From: Pseudomonas putida
GTDB lineage: Bacteria > Pseudomonadota > Gammaproteobacteria > Pseudomonadales > Pseudomonadaceae
Direction of reading: 5' to 3'
Assembly: GCA_041879295.1 (NCBI GenBank)
Contig: CP047152.1
Span: 383,501 to 447,500 of the forward strand
DNA length: 64,000 nt
Shown piece after piece: positions 8,501 to 17,219 of the stretch (position 1 is the first letter of the stretch; every line of letters starts with the position of its first letter). The notes under the pieces were generated by a model. That model had not been told where the DNA came from. It worked only from the letters and a program-made list of their open reading frames with translations, and ran no database searches. The translations under genes were made by a program, and so were the position numbers.

Positions 8501-9169
8501 TCAGTTACCTTGCAGGCTGGGTGGCAGGCACACGCCGGTGCCGCCGATGCCGCAATAGCCGTCCGGGTTCTTGGCCAGGTACTGCTGATGGTAGGCCTCG
8601 GCGAAATATACGGTCGGTGCCTGGTCGATTTCGGTGGTGATCTCACCGAAGCCGGCCTTGCTCAGCTCGGCCTGGAAGGCGTCGCGGCTGGCCTTGGCCT
8701 GTTCCAGCTGTTCCGGGCTGGTGCAGTAGATGGCCGAGCGGTATTGGGTGCCGATGTCGTTGCCCTGGCGCATGCCTTGGGTGGGGTTGTGCAGCTCCCA
8801 GAACATTGCCAGCAGTTCGCGGTAGCTGACCTTGTCCTTGTCGAACACCACCAGCACCACTTCGGTGTGGCCGGTCAGGCCCGAGCAGACTTCTTCGTAG
8901 GTAGGGTGCGGGGTGAAGCCGCCGGCGTAGCCGACCACGGTGCTGACCACACCTTCACGCTGCCAGAAGCGGCGCTCTGCGCCCCAGAAGCAACCCAGGC
9001 CGAAGATGGCGAAGTCGATGGCGCCTTCGAAGAATGGGCCGAGCAGCGGGGTGTCTTTGAAGACGTAGTGGAACTCGGGCAGGCTCATTGGCGTGTCGCG
9101 GCCAGGCAGGGCCTGTTCCGCAGTTGGCATGACGTTTTTGTTCACCAGGATTTCCGAACGCAGGACCAT
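8501..9169 (-). CDS. msrA: Peptide methionine sulfoxide reductase MsrA
   Basis: 222 residues. The catalytic motif [13 protein letters not shown] places the active Cys at residue 60. The [22 protein letters not shown] signature is in the middle of the protein. The C-terminal Cys residues in [13 protein letters not shown] act as resolving cysteines. It reduces methionine-S-sulfoxide in proteins with thioredoxin. The ATG at 9169 is chosen for its upstream AGAGG; the frame is open to 9352, but that part would read through a REP element. Its position downstream of dipA and next to aceFE matches other Pseudomonas genomes. Confidence 0.93.
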   Translation of the reverse strand: MVLRSEILVNKNVMPTAEQALPGRDTPMSLPEFHYVFKDTPLLGPFFEGAIDFAIFGLGCFWGAERRFWQREGVVSTVVGYAGGFTPHPTYEEVCSGLTGHTEVVLVVFDKDKVSYRELLAMFWELHNPTQGMRQGNDIGTQYRSAIYCTSPEQLEQAKASRDAFQAELSKAGFGEITTEIDQAPTVYFAEAYHQQYLAKNPDGYCGIGGTGVCLPPSLQGN

Positions 9170-9209
9170 GGCCGTTCCTCTGTATGTCATTGAGATGGGG
9201 GCTGGGGCC

Positions 9210-9292
9210 TTCGCGGGTAAACCCGCTCCCACAGTTGCCCCCACAAATACCGAATACTGTGGCGTACCTGTGGGAGCGGGTTTACCCGCGAA
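9210..9292. repeat. Inverted REP pair
   Basis: TTCGCGGGTAAACCCGCTCC starts at 9210, and its complement ends at 9292, with about 25-base arms. It separates the dipA stop from the msrA start, so it may limit read-through or protect the dipA mRNA end. Confidence 0.9.
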
Positions 9293-9335
9293 AGGGCCCG
9301 AATGGCTTCTATAGTGCCCGAGGATTACGCAGCTG

Positions 9336-12026
9336 TCAGGCCACCGGGCCACGCGGATAGCGCTTCAGCCGCTCGGCCAGCTCGCGCCCGGGAATCGGCC
9401 GGTCGAACAGGTAACCCTGGCCAACGTCGCAGCGGTGGCGGCGCAGGAACGCCAGCTGCTCCGGCGTCTCGATCCCTTCGGCCACCACCTTCAGCTTCAG
9501 GTTGTGGGCCATGGCCACCACCGCCGAGGTGATTTCCATGTCGTCCTGGTTGTCGGGGATTTCGTTGATGAAGCTGCGATCGATCTTGAGGATGTCGATC
9601 GGAAACTTCTTCAGGTAGCTCAGCGACGAATAACCGGTGCCGAAGTCGTCCATGGCCAAGGTCAGGCCCAGAGCCTTCAGCTCGTCCAGCTGGCGGTGGG
9701 TGTCTTCGCTGGCTTCCAGCAGCAGGCCTTCGGTCAACTCCAGCTCCAGCAGGTGCGGGGGCAGGGCTTCTTCCTTGAGGATGGTGCTGATCGACGCCAC
9801 CAGGTCCGGGTCGGAGAACTGTTTGGGCGACAGGTTAATGGCTACATGCAGGTTGCCCAGGCCGGCCTTGCGCAGTTGCTGGCTCATGCAGCACGCCTGG
9901 CGCACTACCCATTTGCCGATAGGGATGATCAGGCCGGTTTCCTCGGCCACGCTGATGAACTGGTCCGGGCGGATCATGCCGCGTTCGGGGTGGTTCCAGC
10001 GCAGCAGCGCTTCCAGGCCCAGCAGGCGACCGCTGCGCAGGCACAGCTTGGGCTGGTAGAACACTTCCAGTTCGTTCTGGGTCAGGGCTCGGCGCAGGTT
10101 GTTCTCGACGAACAGCTTGTAGCTGGCTTCGGCGTTGAGCACTTCGGTAAACACCTGTACCTGGTGTTTACCGTTGGCCTTGGCCTTGTGCAATGCAAGG
10201 CCGGCATTCTTCATCAGGCTGGCCGGGTCGACGCCGTGCAACGGTGCACAGGCCAGGCCTACCGAGGCGGTGACGTTGATCAGCTGGTTGTCGACGAACA
10301 TCGGCTTGTCGAGGGTGCACAGCAACTGCTGGGCAACGCCTTGGCCATCTTCAAGGCTGGTGTCGTCGAGCAGCACGGCGAATTCGTTACTGGCAAAGCG
10401 CGCCAGGATGCCACCGCTGTGCAGGCTGTTGCGCAGACGCCTGGCCAGGCTGATCAGCAGCTTGTCGCCGGTTTGGTGGCCAAGGCTGTCGTTGATGCGC
10501 TTGAAGTTGTCGATGTCCACCAGCAGCAGGCACATCGAGCTTTCGCCATCGCGGGCGAAGCGCTCGTCCAGGCTGCGGATGAACGCCGGGCGGTTGCCCA
10601 GGTTGGTGAGGTTGTCGGTGTAAGCCAGGCGTTCGATGCGTTGCTGGGCCAGCTTGGTCTGGGTGACGTCTTCGTAGATGCCGATGTAGTGGGTCAGCTC
10701 ACGGTTGTCACCGTATACCTTGGAGATCGACAACTGGCCCCAGTACGGCTCCAGGTTCTTGCGCCGGCTCTTGAACTCGCCCTGCCAACTGTTGCCCATG
10801 GCCAGGCTCGACGGCGAGTCGAACAGCAGTTCGCTGAGGTTCTCCAGTGCCGGTAGCTCACCCAGCTGGCGGCCCTGCACTTCGTCGGTACTGTACTGGG
10901 TGATGGCGGTGAAGCTGGGGTTGACGTACTCCACCCGGCCGTCGCGATTCACCAGCAGGAAGGCACTGGCGCTTTGCTCGACCGCACGCTGGAACAGGTG
11001 CAGGGCGCTGGCCGCGGCACGCCGTTTGTGGTTTGTGATCACTTGGGCGAACTGGTCGGCCAGCTCGCCGGCAAAGGCAATCTCGTCCGACTGCCAGGCC
11101 CGTGGCTGGCCGGTTTGCTCCAGGCACAGCACGCCAATCACCTGGCCATCGACACGGATGCTGGCGTCGAGCATGGCCTTGTTTTCCGGGCGCATGCTTT
11201 GCGCCAGGGCGCGGGTGCGCGGGTCGTGGCCGGCGTTGTGAGCGTCGATGGCGCGGCTTGCGTGCAGTGCATCCAGGTAGTCCGGGAAGCGGCTGGCATC
11301 GATAGCTTCGGGCTGGCGGTGCTCTTGCGCGTCGCGGTACCAGGCGATGATCGGTTCCAGGCGTTGGTCTTCCAGGTGCCAGATGCTGGCGCTGTCGACC
11401 TTGTAGATTTCGCAGGCGCTCTGGGTAATCAGCTGGGCCGCTTCGAACAGCGAGTTTCCCGCGCTGTAACGCTGGCGGGCAAGGCGCAGGATAAGGTCCT
11501 GCTGGCCGCGTACGCGCTCCAGGTGCTCCAGCTGTTCTTGCTGCGTGCGCTGGTTCTGTTGCAGGGCCAGCTGCAGGCGGTTGTTGCGTGACTCCAGGTC
11601 GCTGGCGCCAAGTTCGCCGCTATCTTCCTGCTGATCGTCGAGCACGCTCAGGTAGCCGCGCAACAGTTGGCGGTTGTGTTGCTTGTAGGCTTCACCCGCC
11701 TCCAGCAGGCGTAGCGAGGTGTTCGGCGTGTGCAGGGTGTAGCGCACGCGGTAGTAGCCGCGCTGGGCCAGTTGCAACTGGATTTCGTCGTGCAGCCGGT
11801 AGCGTGCTTCGGGTTCCATCAGGCTGGCGTAGGGCGCGTCAATCAGGGCGCACAGCTCGCCGGGTTGCATGCCGAACTGGCGCTCACAGGCCGGGTCAAG
11901 GTAGAGCATGGCCCAGGTGGCTTCGTTGAGCCGTTCGAAACGCAACATGCCGAGCCGCGAGGGCACGGGTAATTGCGTCACGACCTCGGCCGCCACACGG
12001 CTGGCGGCATCGGGTTGGCTTTTCAT
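9336..12026 (-). CDS. dipA: c-di-GMP phosphodiesterase DipA (GAF-PAS-GGDEF*-EAL)
   Basis: 896 residues from the ATG at 12026; an ATG at 12116 in the same frame lacks a ribosome site and would add 30 residues. Domains: N-terminal PAS-like region (about 20-130), coiled segment, GAF (175-332), PAS (342-455), GGDEF (462-630) and EAL (638-890). The GGDEF signature is degenerate, ASNEF at 545-549, so cyclase activity is not expected. The EAL domain keeps EALLRW (Glu672), [15 protein letters not shown] and AEGIE, so it should hydrolyse c-di-GMP. The degenerate ASNEF, the domain order and the location between aceF and msrA match P. aeruginosa DipA/Pch, which promotes biofilm dispersal and chemotactic heterogeneity. 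That role is carried over from the orthologue. Confidence 0.88.
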   Translation of the reverse strand: MKSQPDAASRVAAEVVTQLPVPSRLGMLRFERLNEATWAMLYLDPACERQFGMQPGELCALIDAPYASLMEPEARYRLHDEIQLQLAQRGYYRVRYTLHTPNTSLRLLEAGEAYKQHNRQLLRGYLSVLDDQQEDSGELGASDLESRNNRLQLALQQNQRTQQEQLEHLERVRGQQDLILRLARQRYSAGNSLFEAAQLITQSACEIYKVDSASIWHLEDQRLEPIIAWYRDAQEHRQPEAIDASRFPDYLDALHASRAIDAHNAGHDPRTRALAQSMRPENKAMLDASIRVDGQVIGVLCLEQTGQPRAWQSDEIAFAGELADQFAQVITNHKRRAAASALHLFQRAVEQSASAFLLVNRDGRVEYVNPSFTAITQYSTDEVQGRQLGELPALENLSELLFDSPSSLAMGNSWQGEFKSRRKNLEPYWGQLSISKVYGDNRELTHYIGIYEDVTQTKLAQQRIERLAYTDNLTNLGNRPAFIRSLDERFARDGESSMCLLLVDIDNFKRINDSLGHQTGDKLLISLARRLRNSLHSGGILARFASNEFAVLLDDTSLEDGQGVAQQLLCTLDKPMFVDNQLINVTASVGLACAPLHGVDPASLMKNAGLALHKAKANGKHQVQVFTEVLNAEASYKLFVENNLRRALTQNELEVFYQPKLCLRSGRLLGLEALLRWNHPERGMIRPDQFISVAEETGLIIPIGKWVVRQACCMSQQLRKAGLGNLHVAINLSPKQFSDPDLVASISTILKEEALPPHLLELELTEGLLLEASEDTHRQLDELKALGLTLAMDDFGTGYSSLSYLKKFPIDILKIDRSFINEIPDNQDDMEITSAVVAMAHNLKLKVVAEGIETPEQLAFLRRHRCDVGQGYLFDRPIPGRELAERLKRYPRGPVA

Positions 12027-12187
12027 CGAAGACTCGCTTGAAGAGGGAACGCTGCCTTTTGGCTGCGGCGAATTTGGCAAGGTTGCATCATGTCCCGAGG
12101 GCTGGCAAGCGGCCATGCTTGATGCTGTGGACAGGTTATCGGCGGGTGGGGCGGAAAACTTAGATCGCCTTGGGATTTTTGCCGCCT

Positions 12188-12417
12188 GGGAGATCGAGCG
12201 CCGCCCGCGCGGCGCATCGCGAGCTACGCTCGCTCCTACGTTTGTTTCGGGCCAGTACAGCCTGTGGCAGGCGCACGCGACCGCCGTGTTAGTACGACGC
12301 TATATCGCGCCATGTATCAAGGCGATCGCGCGCAAGTCCCACAGGAAAATTGGCCCGAAATAAACGTAGGAGCGAGCGTAGCTCGCGATGCGCCGCGCGG
12401 GCGGCGCTCGGTCTCCC
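12188..12417. repeat. Large palindromic element, copy 1 (about 230 bp)
   Basis: Left arm 12188-12256 and right arm 12349-12417 are complementary over 69 bases with about three mismatches, around a 92-base centre. The arms include GAGCGAGCGTAGCTCGCG, itself palindromic. A second copy with the same ends and order is at 35833-36052. There is no coding sequence; short open frames in the arms are products of the symmetry. It may be a miniature mobile element or a long REP-type composite. It fills most of the 507-base gap between aceF and dipA. Confidence 0.85.
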
Positions 12418-12442
12418 AGGCGGCAAAACCCTATCGGCGGAC

Positions 12443-12470
12443 AAAAAAAGCCCCGCCAATCGACGGGGTT
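12443..12470 (-). terminator. Terminator of the aceEF transcript, distal
   Basis: On the minus strand AACCCCG, an 8-base spacer, CGGGGC and then seven T residues. It lies about 65 bases beyond the aceF stop and is the stronger of two tandem hairpins. Confidence 0.85.
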
Positions 12471-12495
12471 GAGGTACGAGCGTGGCAGCTCGAAA

Positions 12496-12525
12496 AGGGA
12501 ACTGCCCCTCGCAAGGAGGGGCAGT
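12496..12525 (-). terminator. Terminator of the aceEF transcript, proximal
   Basis: ACTGCCCCT (12501-12509) pairs with AGGGGCAGT (12517-12525). On the minus strand it is followed by TTCCCTTTTC, a weak T-rich tail, just after the aceF stop. Confidence 0.65.
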
Positions 12526-12533
12526 GTGCTGCC

Positions 12534-14177
12534 TTACAGCAGCATGGTGCGGATATCGCCCAGCACGTCGCCCAGGCGCTTGGTGAAGCGCGCGGCGGCA
12601 GCGCCGTTGATCACACGGTGATCGTAGGACAGCGACAGCGGCAGCATCAGCTTTGGCTGGAAAGCCTTGCCATCCCAGACTGGCTGCATGGTCGCCTTGG
12701 AGACGCCCAGAATAGCCACTTCCGGCGCATTGACGATCGGCGTGAAGCCGGTGCCGCCAATGTGGCCGAGGCTGGAGATGGTGAAGCAAGCGCCTTGCAT
12801 CTCGTCGGCCGACAGCTTCTTGGTGCGCGCCTTCTCAGCCAGTGCAGCGGCTTCGGCAGCCAGTTGCAGCAGGCTCTTCTGGTCGACGTTCTTGATCACA
12901 GGGACCAGCAGGCCGTCCGGAGTGTCCACGGCGAAGCCGATGTGCACATACTTCTTGCGGATGATGGCCTTGCCGCTTGGCGCCAGCGAGCTGTTGAAGT
13001 CCGGCAGTTCCTTGAGCAGGAAGGCGCAGGCCTTGAGCAGCAGTGGCAGCACGGTCAGCTTCACCCCAGCCTTCTCGGCCACGGCCTTCTGCGCAACGCG
13101 GAAGGCTTCCAGCTCGGTGATGTCAGCGGAGTCGAACTGGGTGACGTGCGGCACGTTCAACCAGCTGCGGTGCAGGTTGGCAGCACCGACCTGCATCAGG
13201 CGGGTCAGGGCCACTTCTTCCACTTCACCGAACTTGCTGAAGTCCACGGCAGGGATCGGCGGGATGCCGGCGCCGCCGGTTGCGCCAGCGGCGGCCGGGG
13301 CTTCCTTGGCCTTCTGCATCATCGCCTTGACGTATACCTGCACGTCTTCTTTCAGGATGCGGCCATGCGGACCGGTGGCGGCAACAGCGCCCAGGTCGAC
13401 ACCAAATTCACGGGCCAGCTGGCGAACCGCCGGGCCAGCGTGAACCTTGGCATTGCTGCCAGCGGCCGGTGCGGTAGCAACCGGTGCAGCGGCAGCGGCC
13501 GGGGCAGCAGCTGGAGCGGGTGCGGCAGCCGGAGCAGCCTCAGCCTCAGCCTTGGCCGGGGCAGCAGCAGCTGGAGCCGCTGCAGCAGGCGCAGCGCCAG
13601 CAACCTTGAGCTTGAAGATCAGGTCGCCAGTACCGACTTCGTCTTCCAGCTTGCACAGAACTTCTTCAACCACGCCAGCAGCCGGCGACGGGATTTCCAT
13701 GGAGGCCTTGTCGGACTCCAGGGTAATCAGCGACTGGTCAGCTTCGACGGTGTCGCCGACTTTGACCAGCACTTCGATGATCTTGGCTTTGCCCGACGAA
13801 CCGATGTCCGGCACGTGGATGTCCTGCACGCTGGCAGCAGCCGGAGCTGCAGCCGGAGCAGGGGCGGCTTCGGCGGCCGGAGCCGGCGCAGCTGCCTGAG
13901 CAGGAGCGGCAGCAGCCGGCGCCTCAGGGGCCGCAGCAGCGGCGCCCTCGGCTTCCAGGACCAGCAGCTCGTCGCCTTCTTTCAGGCGGTCGCCCAGCTT
14001 GACCTTCAGCTCCTTGATGACGCCGGCCTTGGGCGCCGGGATTTCCATGGAGGCCTTGTCGGACTCCAGGGTCAGCAGGCTCTGGTCAGCCTCGATACGG
14101 TCACCGACCTTGACGAACAGCTCGATGATTTCACCTTCACCGCTGCCGATGTCAGGTACGCGAATGAGTTCGCTCAC
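12534..14177 (-). CDS. aceF: Pyruvate dehydrogenase E2, dihydrolipoyl acetyltransferase
   Basis: 547 residues. Two lipoyl domains (about 3-75 and 118-192), each with ESDKASMEIP and the lipoylated Lys at 41 and 157. Long Ala/Pro linkers (about 77-115 and 193-243) act as swinging arms. A peripheral-subunit binding domain lies at about 246-284 (AVRQLAREFGVDL, then GPHGRILKEDV). The catalytic domain (about 318-547) ends with DHRVINGAAAARF and has catalytic His520; Asn at the usual Asp position in this motif is as in Azotobacter E2. It transfers acetyl from E1 to CoA. It lies 13 bases after aceE and shares its transcript. Confidence 0.96.
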   Translation of the reverse strand: MSELIRVPDIGSGEGEIIELFVKVGDRIEADQSLLTLESDKASMEIPAPKAGVIKELKVKLGDRLKEGDELLVLEAEGAAAAAPEAPAAAAPAQAAAPAPAAEAAPAPAAAPAAASVQDIHVPDIGSSGKAKIIEVLVKVGDTVEADQSLITLESDKASMEIPSPAAGVVEEVLCKLEDEVGTGDLIFKLKVAGAAPAAAAPAAAAPAKAEAEAAPAAAPAPAAAPAAAAAPVATAPAAGSNAKVHAGPAVRQLAREFGVDLGAVAATGPHGRILKEDVQVYVKAMMQKAKEAPAAAGATGGAGIPPIPAVDFSKFGEVEEVALTRLMQVGAANLHRSWLNVPHVTQFDSADITELEAFRVAQKAVAEKAGVKLTVLPLLLKACAFLLKELPDFNSSLAPSGKAIIRKKYVHIGFAVDTPDGLLVPVIKNVDQKSLLQLAAEAAALAEKARTKKLSADEMQGACFTISSLGHIGGTGFTPIVNAPEVAILGVSKATMQPVWDGKAFQPKLMLPLSLSYDHRVINGAAAARFTKRLGDVLGDIRTMLL

Positions 14178-14190
14178 TTAAAAATACTCC

Positions 14191-16836
14191 TCAGCAGTCC
14201 AGTGGGTTGCGCTTGTCCGGGTCGATACCGAACTTGACGATAGCGTCTGCAACAACCTTGGGTTCGATCTCGCCACGGTCAGCCAGGGCTTCCAGGGCAG
14301 CCAGCACCACGAAGTGGCGGTCGACTTCGAAGAAGTGACGCAGCTTCTTGCGGCTGTCGCTGCGACCGTAACCGTCGGTACCCAGGACTTTGAACTCTTT
14401 GCTCGGTACCCACTGGCGAATCTGCTCGGCGAACAGCTTCATGTAGTCGGTAGAGGCGATGACCGGGCCTTTGCGACCGTTCAGGCACTGCTCGACGTAG
14501 GTCTGCTGTGGCTTCTGGCCAGGCTTCAGGCGGTTGGCGCGTTCCACGGCCAGGCCGTCGCGACGCAGTTCGTTGAAGCTGGTGACGCTCCACACGTCGG
14601 CACCGACGTTGAACTCTTCACGCAGGATCTTCGCGGCTTCGCGGACTTCGCGCAGGATGGTGCCGGAGCCCATCAGCTGTACGTGGTGTGCGGCTTCGCG
14701 GGTGTCCTCTTCCAGCAGGTACATGCCCTTGATGATGCCTTCCTCGACACCGGCCGGCATGGCTGGCTGCTGGTAGGATTCGTTCATCACGGTGATGTAG
14801 TAGAAGATGTCCTGTTGCTCTTCGGTCATCTTCTTCATGCCGTCCTGGATGATCACCGCCAGCTCGTAGCCGTAGGTCGGATCGTAGGTGCGGCAGTTCG
14901 GGATGGTGCCCGCCATCATGTGGCTGTGACCGTCTTCGTGCTGCAGGCCTTCACCGTTGAGGGTGGTACGGCCGGCGGTACCGCCGATCAGGAAACCACG
15001 GGTGCGGCTGTCGCCAGCGGCCCAGGCCAGGTCGCCAATACGCTGGAAACCGAACATCGAGTAGAAGATGTAGAACGGCAGCATCGGCTGGTTGTGGCAG
15101 CTGTACGAGGTACCGGCAGCGATGAACGACGACATGGCGCCGGCTTCGTTGATGCCTTCCTCGAGGATCTGGCCCTTCTTGTCTTCGCGGTAGAACATCA
15201 CCTGGTCTTTATCGACTGGCTCGTAGAGCTGGCCGACCGACGAGTAGATGCCCAACTGGCGGAACATGCCTTCCATACCGAAGGTACGGGCTTCGTCCGG
15301 GATGATCGGAACGATGCGCTGGCCAATGTCCTTGTCCTTGACCAGCTGCGCCAGAATACGCACGAAGGCCATGGTGGTGGAGATTTCGCGGTCGCCCGAG
15401 CCGTCCAGGATCGCTTTCAGCGTTTCCAGTGGCGGGGTCGGCACGCTGAAGCTCTTGGCACGGCGCTGCGGTACGAAGCCACCCAGGGCTGCGCGGCGCT
15501 CGGCCAGGTACTTGGCTTCGGCAGAACCTTCTTCCGGCTTGAAGAACGGCAGGTTCTCCAGGTCGGCATCCTTGACCGGGATGTCGAAGCGGTCACGGAA
15601 GTGACGCAGGCTGTCGACGTCGACCTTCTTGGTGTTGTGCGCGGTGTTCTTGGCTTCGCCAGCACCGGTGCCGTAACCCTTGATGGTCTTGGCCAGGATG
15701 ACGGTCGGCTGCTCTTTGTGGTTCACAGCCTGGTGATACGCCGCGTAGACCTTGTACGGGTCGTGACCGCCACGGTTGAGCTTCCAGATCTCTTCGTCGG
15801 ACAGGTCTTCGACCATGGCCTTGAGTTCCGGGGTGTTGAAGAAGTGCTCGCGAACGTACGCGCCGTCTTTGGCTTTGTAGTTCTGGTATTCGCCGTCGAT
15901 GACTTCGTCCATGCGGCGCTGCAGGGCACCGTTGGTGTCCTTGGCCAGCAGTGGGTCCCAGAAACGGCCCCAGACGACTTTGTTGACGTTCCAGCCACCG
16001 CCACGGAACACGCCTTCGAGTTCCTGGATGATCTTGCCGTTGCCGCGAACCGGGCCGTCGAGGCGCTGCAGGTTGCAGTTGATGACGAAGATCAGGTTGT
16101 CCAGCTTCTCGCGGCCGGCCAGGGCGATTGCACCCAGGGATTCCGGCTCGTCGCACTCACCGTCGCCCATGAAGCACCAGACCTTCTGCTTGCCGGCCGG
16201 GATGAAGCCACGGGCTTCCAGGTACTTCATGAAGCGTGCCTGGTAGATCGCCTGGATTGGGCCCAGACCCATCGAAACGGTCGGGAACTGCCAGAAGTCA
16301 GGCATCAACCATGGGTGCGGGTACGAAGACAGGCCGTTGCCGTCCACTTCCTGACGGAAGTTGTTCATCTGGTCTTCGCTGATACGGCCTTCCATGAAGG
16401 CACGGGCGTAGACGCCTGGCGAAGCGTGGCCCTGGAAGAAGACCAGGTCGCCGCCGTGTTCTTCGGTAGGGGCCTGGAAGAAGTAGTTGAAGCCGATGTC
16501 GTACAGAGTGGCACTGGAGGCGAAGCTAGAGATGTGTCCGCCCAGGTCCGAGTCTTTCAGGTTGGTACGCATGACCATGGCCAGCGCGTTCCAACGCACC
16601 ATCGAGCGAATGCGGCGTTCCATGAACAGGTCGCCAGGCATGCGTGCTTCGTGGGTGACAGGGATGGTGTTGCGGTATGGCGTGGTGATCGCATACGGCA
16701 GCTGGGAGCCACTACGGGTGGCCAGCTCGCCCATACGGGTCATCAGGTAATGAGCGCGGTCTTCGCCTTCTTTGTCGAGGACCGACTCCAGGGCATCCAG
16801 CCATTCCTGGGTTTCGATTGGATCGAGGTCTTGCAT
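14191..16836 (-). CDS. aceE: Pyruvate dehydrogenase E1 component
   Basis: 881 residues, the homodimeric E1 of the gammaproteobacterial type. The thiamine diphosphate motif starts with GDGECDEPESLG at 224-235 and ends near NCNLQRLDG; FFQGHASPGVYARAFMEGR (about 133-152) is highly conserved in AceE. It decarboxylates pyruvate and acetylates the lipoyl arms of AceF. The ATG at 16836 is preceded by GGAG at a slightly long spacing. The lpd (E3) gene is not in the window. Transcription should start in the 383-base gap shared with the divergent glnE, where two GT-N3-AC palindromes lie. Confidence 0.97.
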   Translation of the reverse strand: MQDLDPIETQEWLDALESVLDKEGEDRAHYLMTRMGELATRSGSQLPYAITTPYRNTIPVTHEARMPGDLFMERRIRSMVRWNALAMVMRTNLKDSDLGGHISSFASSATLYDIGFNYFFQAPTEEHGGDLVFFQGHASPGVYARAFMEGRISEDQMNNFRQEVDGNGLSSYPHPWLMPDFWQFPTVSMGLGPIQAIYQARFMKYLEARGFIPAGKQKVWCFMGDGECDEPESLGAIALAGREKLDNLIFVINCNLQRLDGPVRGNGKIIQELEGVFRGGGWNVNKVVWGRFWDPLLAKDTNGALQRRMDEVIDGEYQNYKAKDGAYVREHFFNTPELKAMVEDLSDEEIWKLNRGGHDPYKVYAAYHQAVNHKEQPTVILAKTIKGYGTGAGEAKNTAHNTKKVDVDSLRHFRDRFDIPVKDADLENLPFFKPEEGSAEAKYLAERRAALGGFVPQRRAKSFSVPTPPLETLKAILDGSGDREISTTMAFVRILAQLVKDKDIGQRIVPIIPDEARTFGMEGMFRQLGIYSSVGQLYEPVDKDQVMFYREDKKGQILEEGINEAGAMSSFIAAGTSYSCHNQPMLPFYIFYSMFGFQRIGDLAWAAGDSRTRGFLIGGTAGRTTLNGEGLQHEDGHSHMMAGTIPNCRTYDPTYGYELAVIIQDGMKKMTEEQQDIFYYITVMNESYQQPAMPAGVEEGIIKGMYLLEEDTREAAHHVQLMGSGTILREVREAAKILREEFNVGADVWSVTSFNELRRDGLAVERANRLKPGQKPQQTYVEQCLNGRKGPVIASTDYMKLFAEQIRQWVPSKEFKVLGTDGYGRSDSRKKLRHFFEVDRHFVVLAALEALADRGEIEPKVVADAIVKFGIDPDKRNPLDC

Positions 16837-16945
16837 GGCTTGCTCCAGGGCGGAAAGGCAACCAGAATCGATTGCCTGAGATTGCGACTGGCCTTATGGG
16901 CAGACGTCGTGAATTCTTGGATTACCGGGGTGTCTTCCGGCGCGT

Positions 16946-16960
16946 TGTAGTTTTACTACA
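16946..16960. promoter_or_regulatory. Putative GntR-type operator 1 upstream of aceE
   Basis: TGTAGTTTTACTACA is a perfect 6-bp inverted repeat around TTT, with the GT-N3-AC core seen in FadR/PdhR-class operators. It is 110 bases upstream of the aceE start. The regulator is not encoded in the window. Confidence 0.5.
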
Positions 16961-16998
16961 TTTGCTTTCGCATTTCATGCTTTTACACGACACGAGTA

Positions 16999-17011
16999 GT
17001 AGTAAAACTAC
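16999..17011. promoter_or_regulatory. Putative GntR-type operator 2 upstream of aceE
   Basis: GTAGTAAAACTAC is a perfect 5-bp inverted repeat around AAA. It shares sequence with operator 1; on the minus strand both read AATGTAGT-N3-ACTAC. Centre-to-centre distance is 52 bases, about five helical turns. Confidence 0.5.
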
Positions 17012-17219
17012 ATTTGTGCGACGTTTGGTCGCACCTTGGCTTGTGAGGAAAAACGTTCATGTTGGTTGGCATTGTGTCGCGAACGGGTGGTTCTTGATGT
17101 TTGTTGCCAAGTTTTCGTTTTTTTCAGCTATTTCCAACTTTTGTACGACAGTCCAACCGTGGTCCGGCTTCCCCTTGGCCGCTTTTTCCCCTCTATTTCA
17201 CGCCGATCAAGGATAGACC

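Larger units (their letters stand above)
16837..17219. promoter_or_regulatory. Divergent aceE/glnE control region
   Basis: The gap of 383 bases between the divergent aceE and glnE starts holds no gene. It is AT-richer than its flanks in 16940-17170 and must contain the promoters for both genes. Two related palindromes (listed separately) lie on the aceE side. I could not fix -10 and -35 boxes with confidence. Confidence 0.7.

Noticed and set aside
12027..12116. Upstream ATG for dipA at 12116
   Set aside because: There is no ribosome site, and the added 30 residues are low-complexity and not expected from the DipA family.
14314..16950. 878-residue open frame on the plus strand across aceE
   Set aside because: It lies antisense to aceE, shows no domain, and is explained by GC-rich codon bias of the opposite strand.
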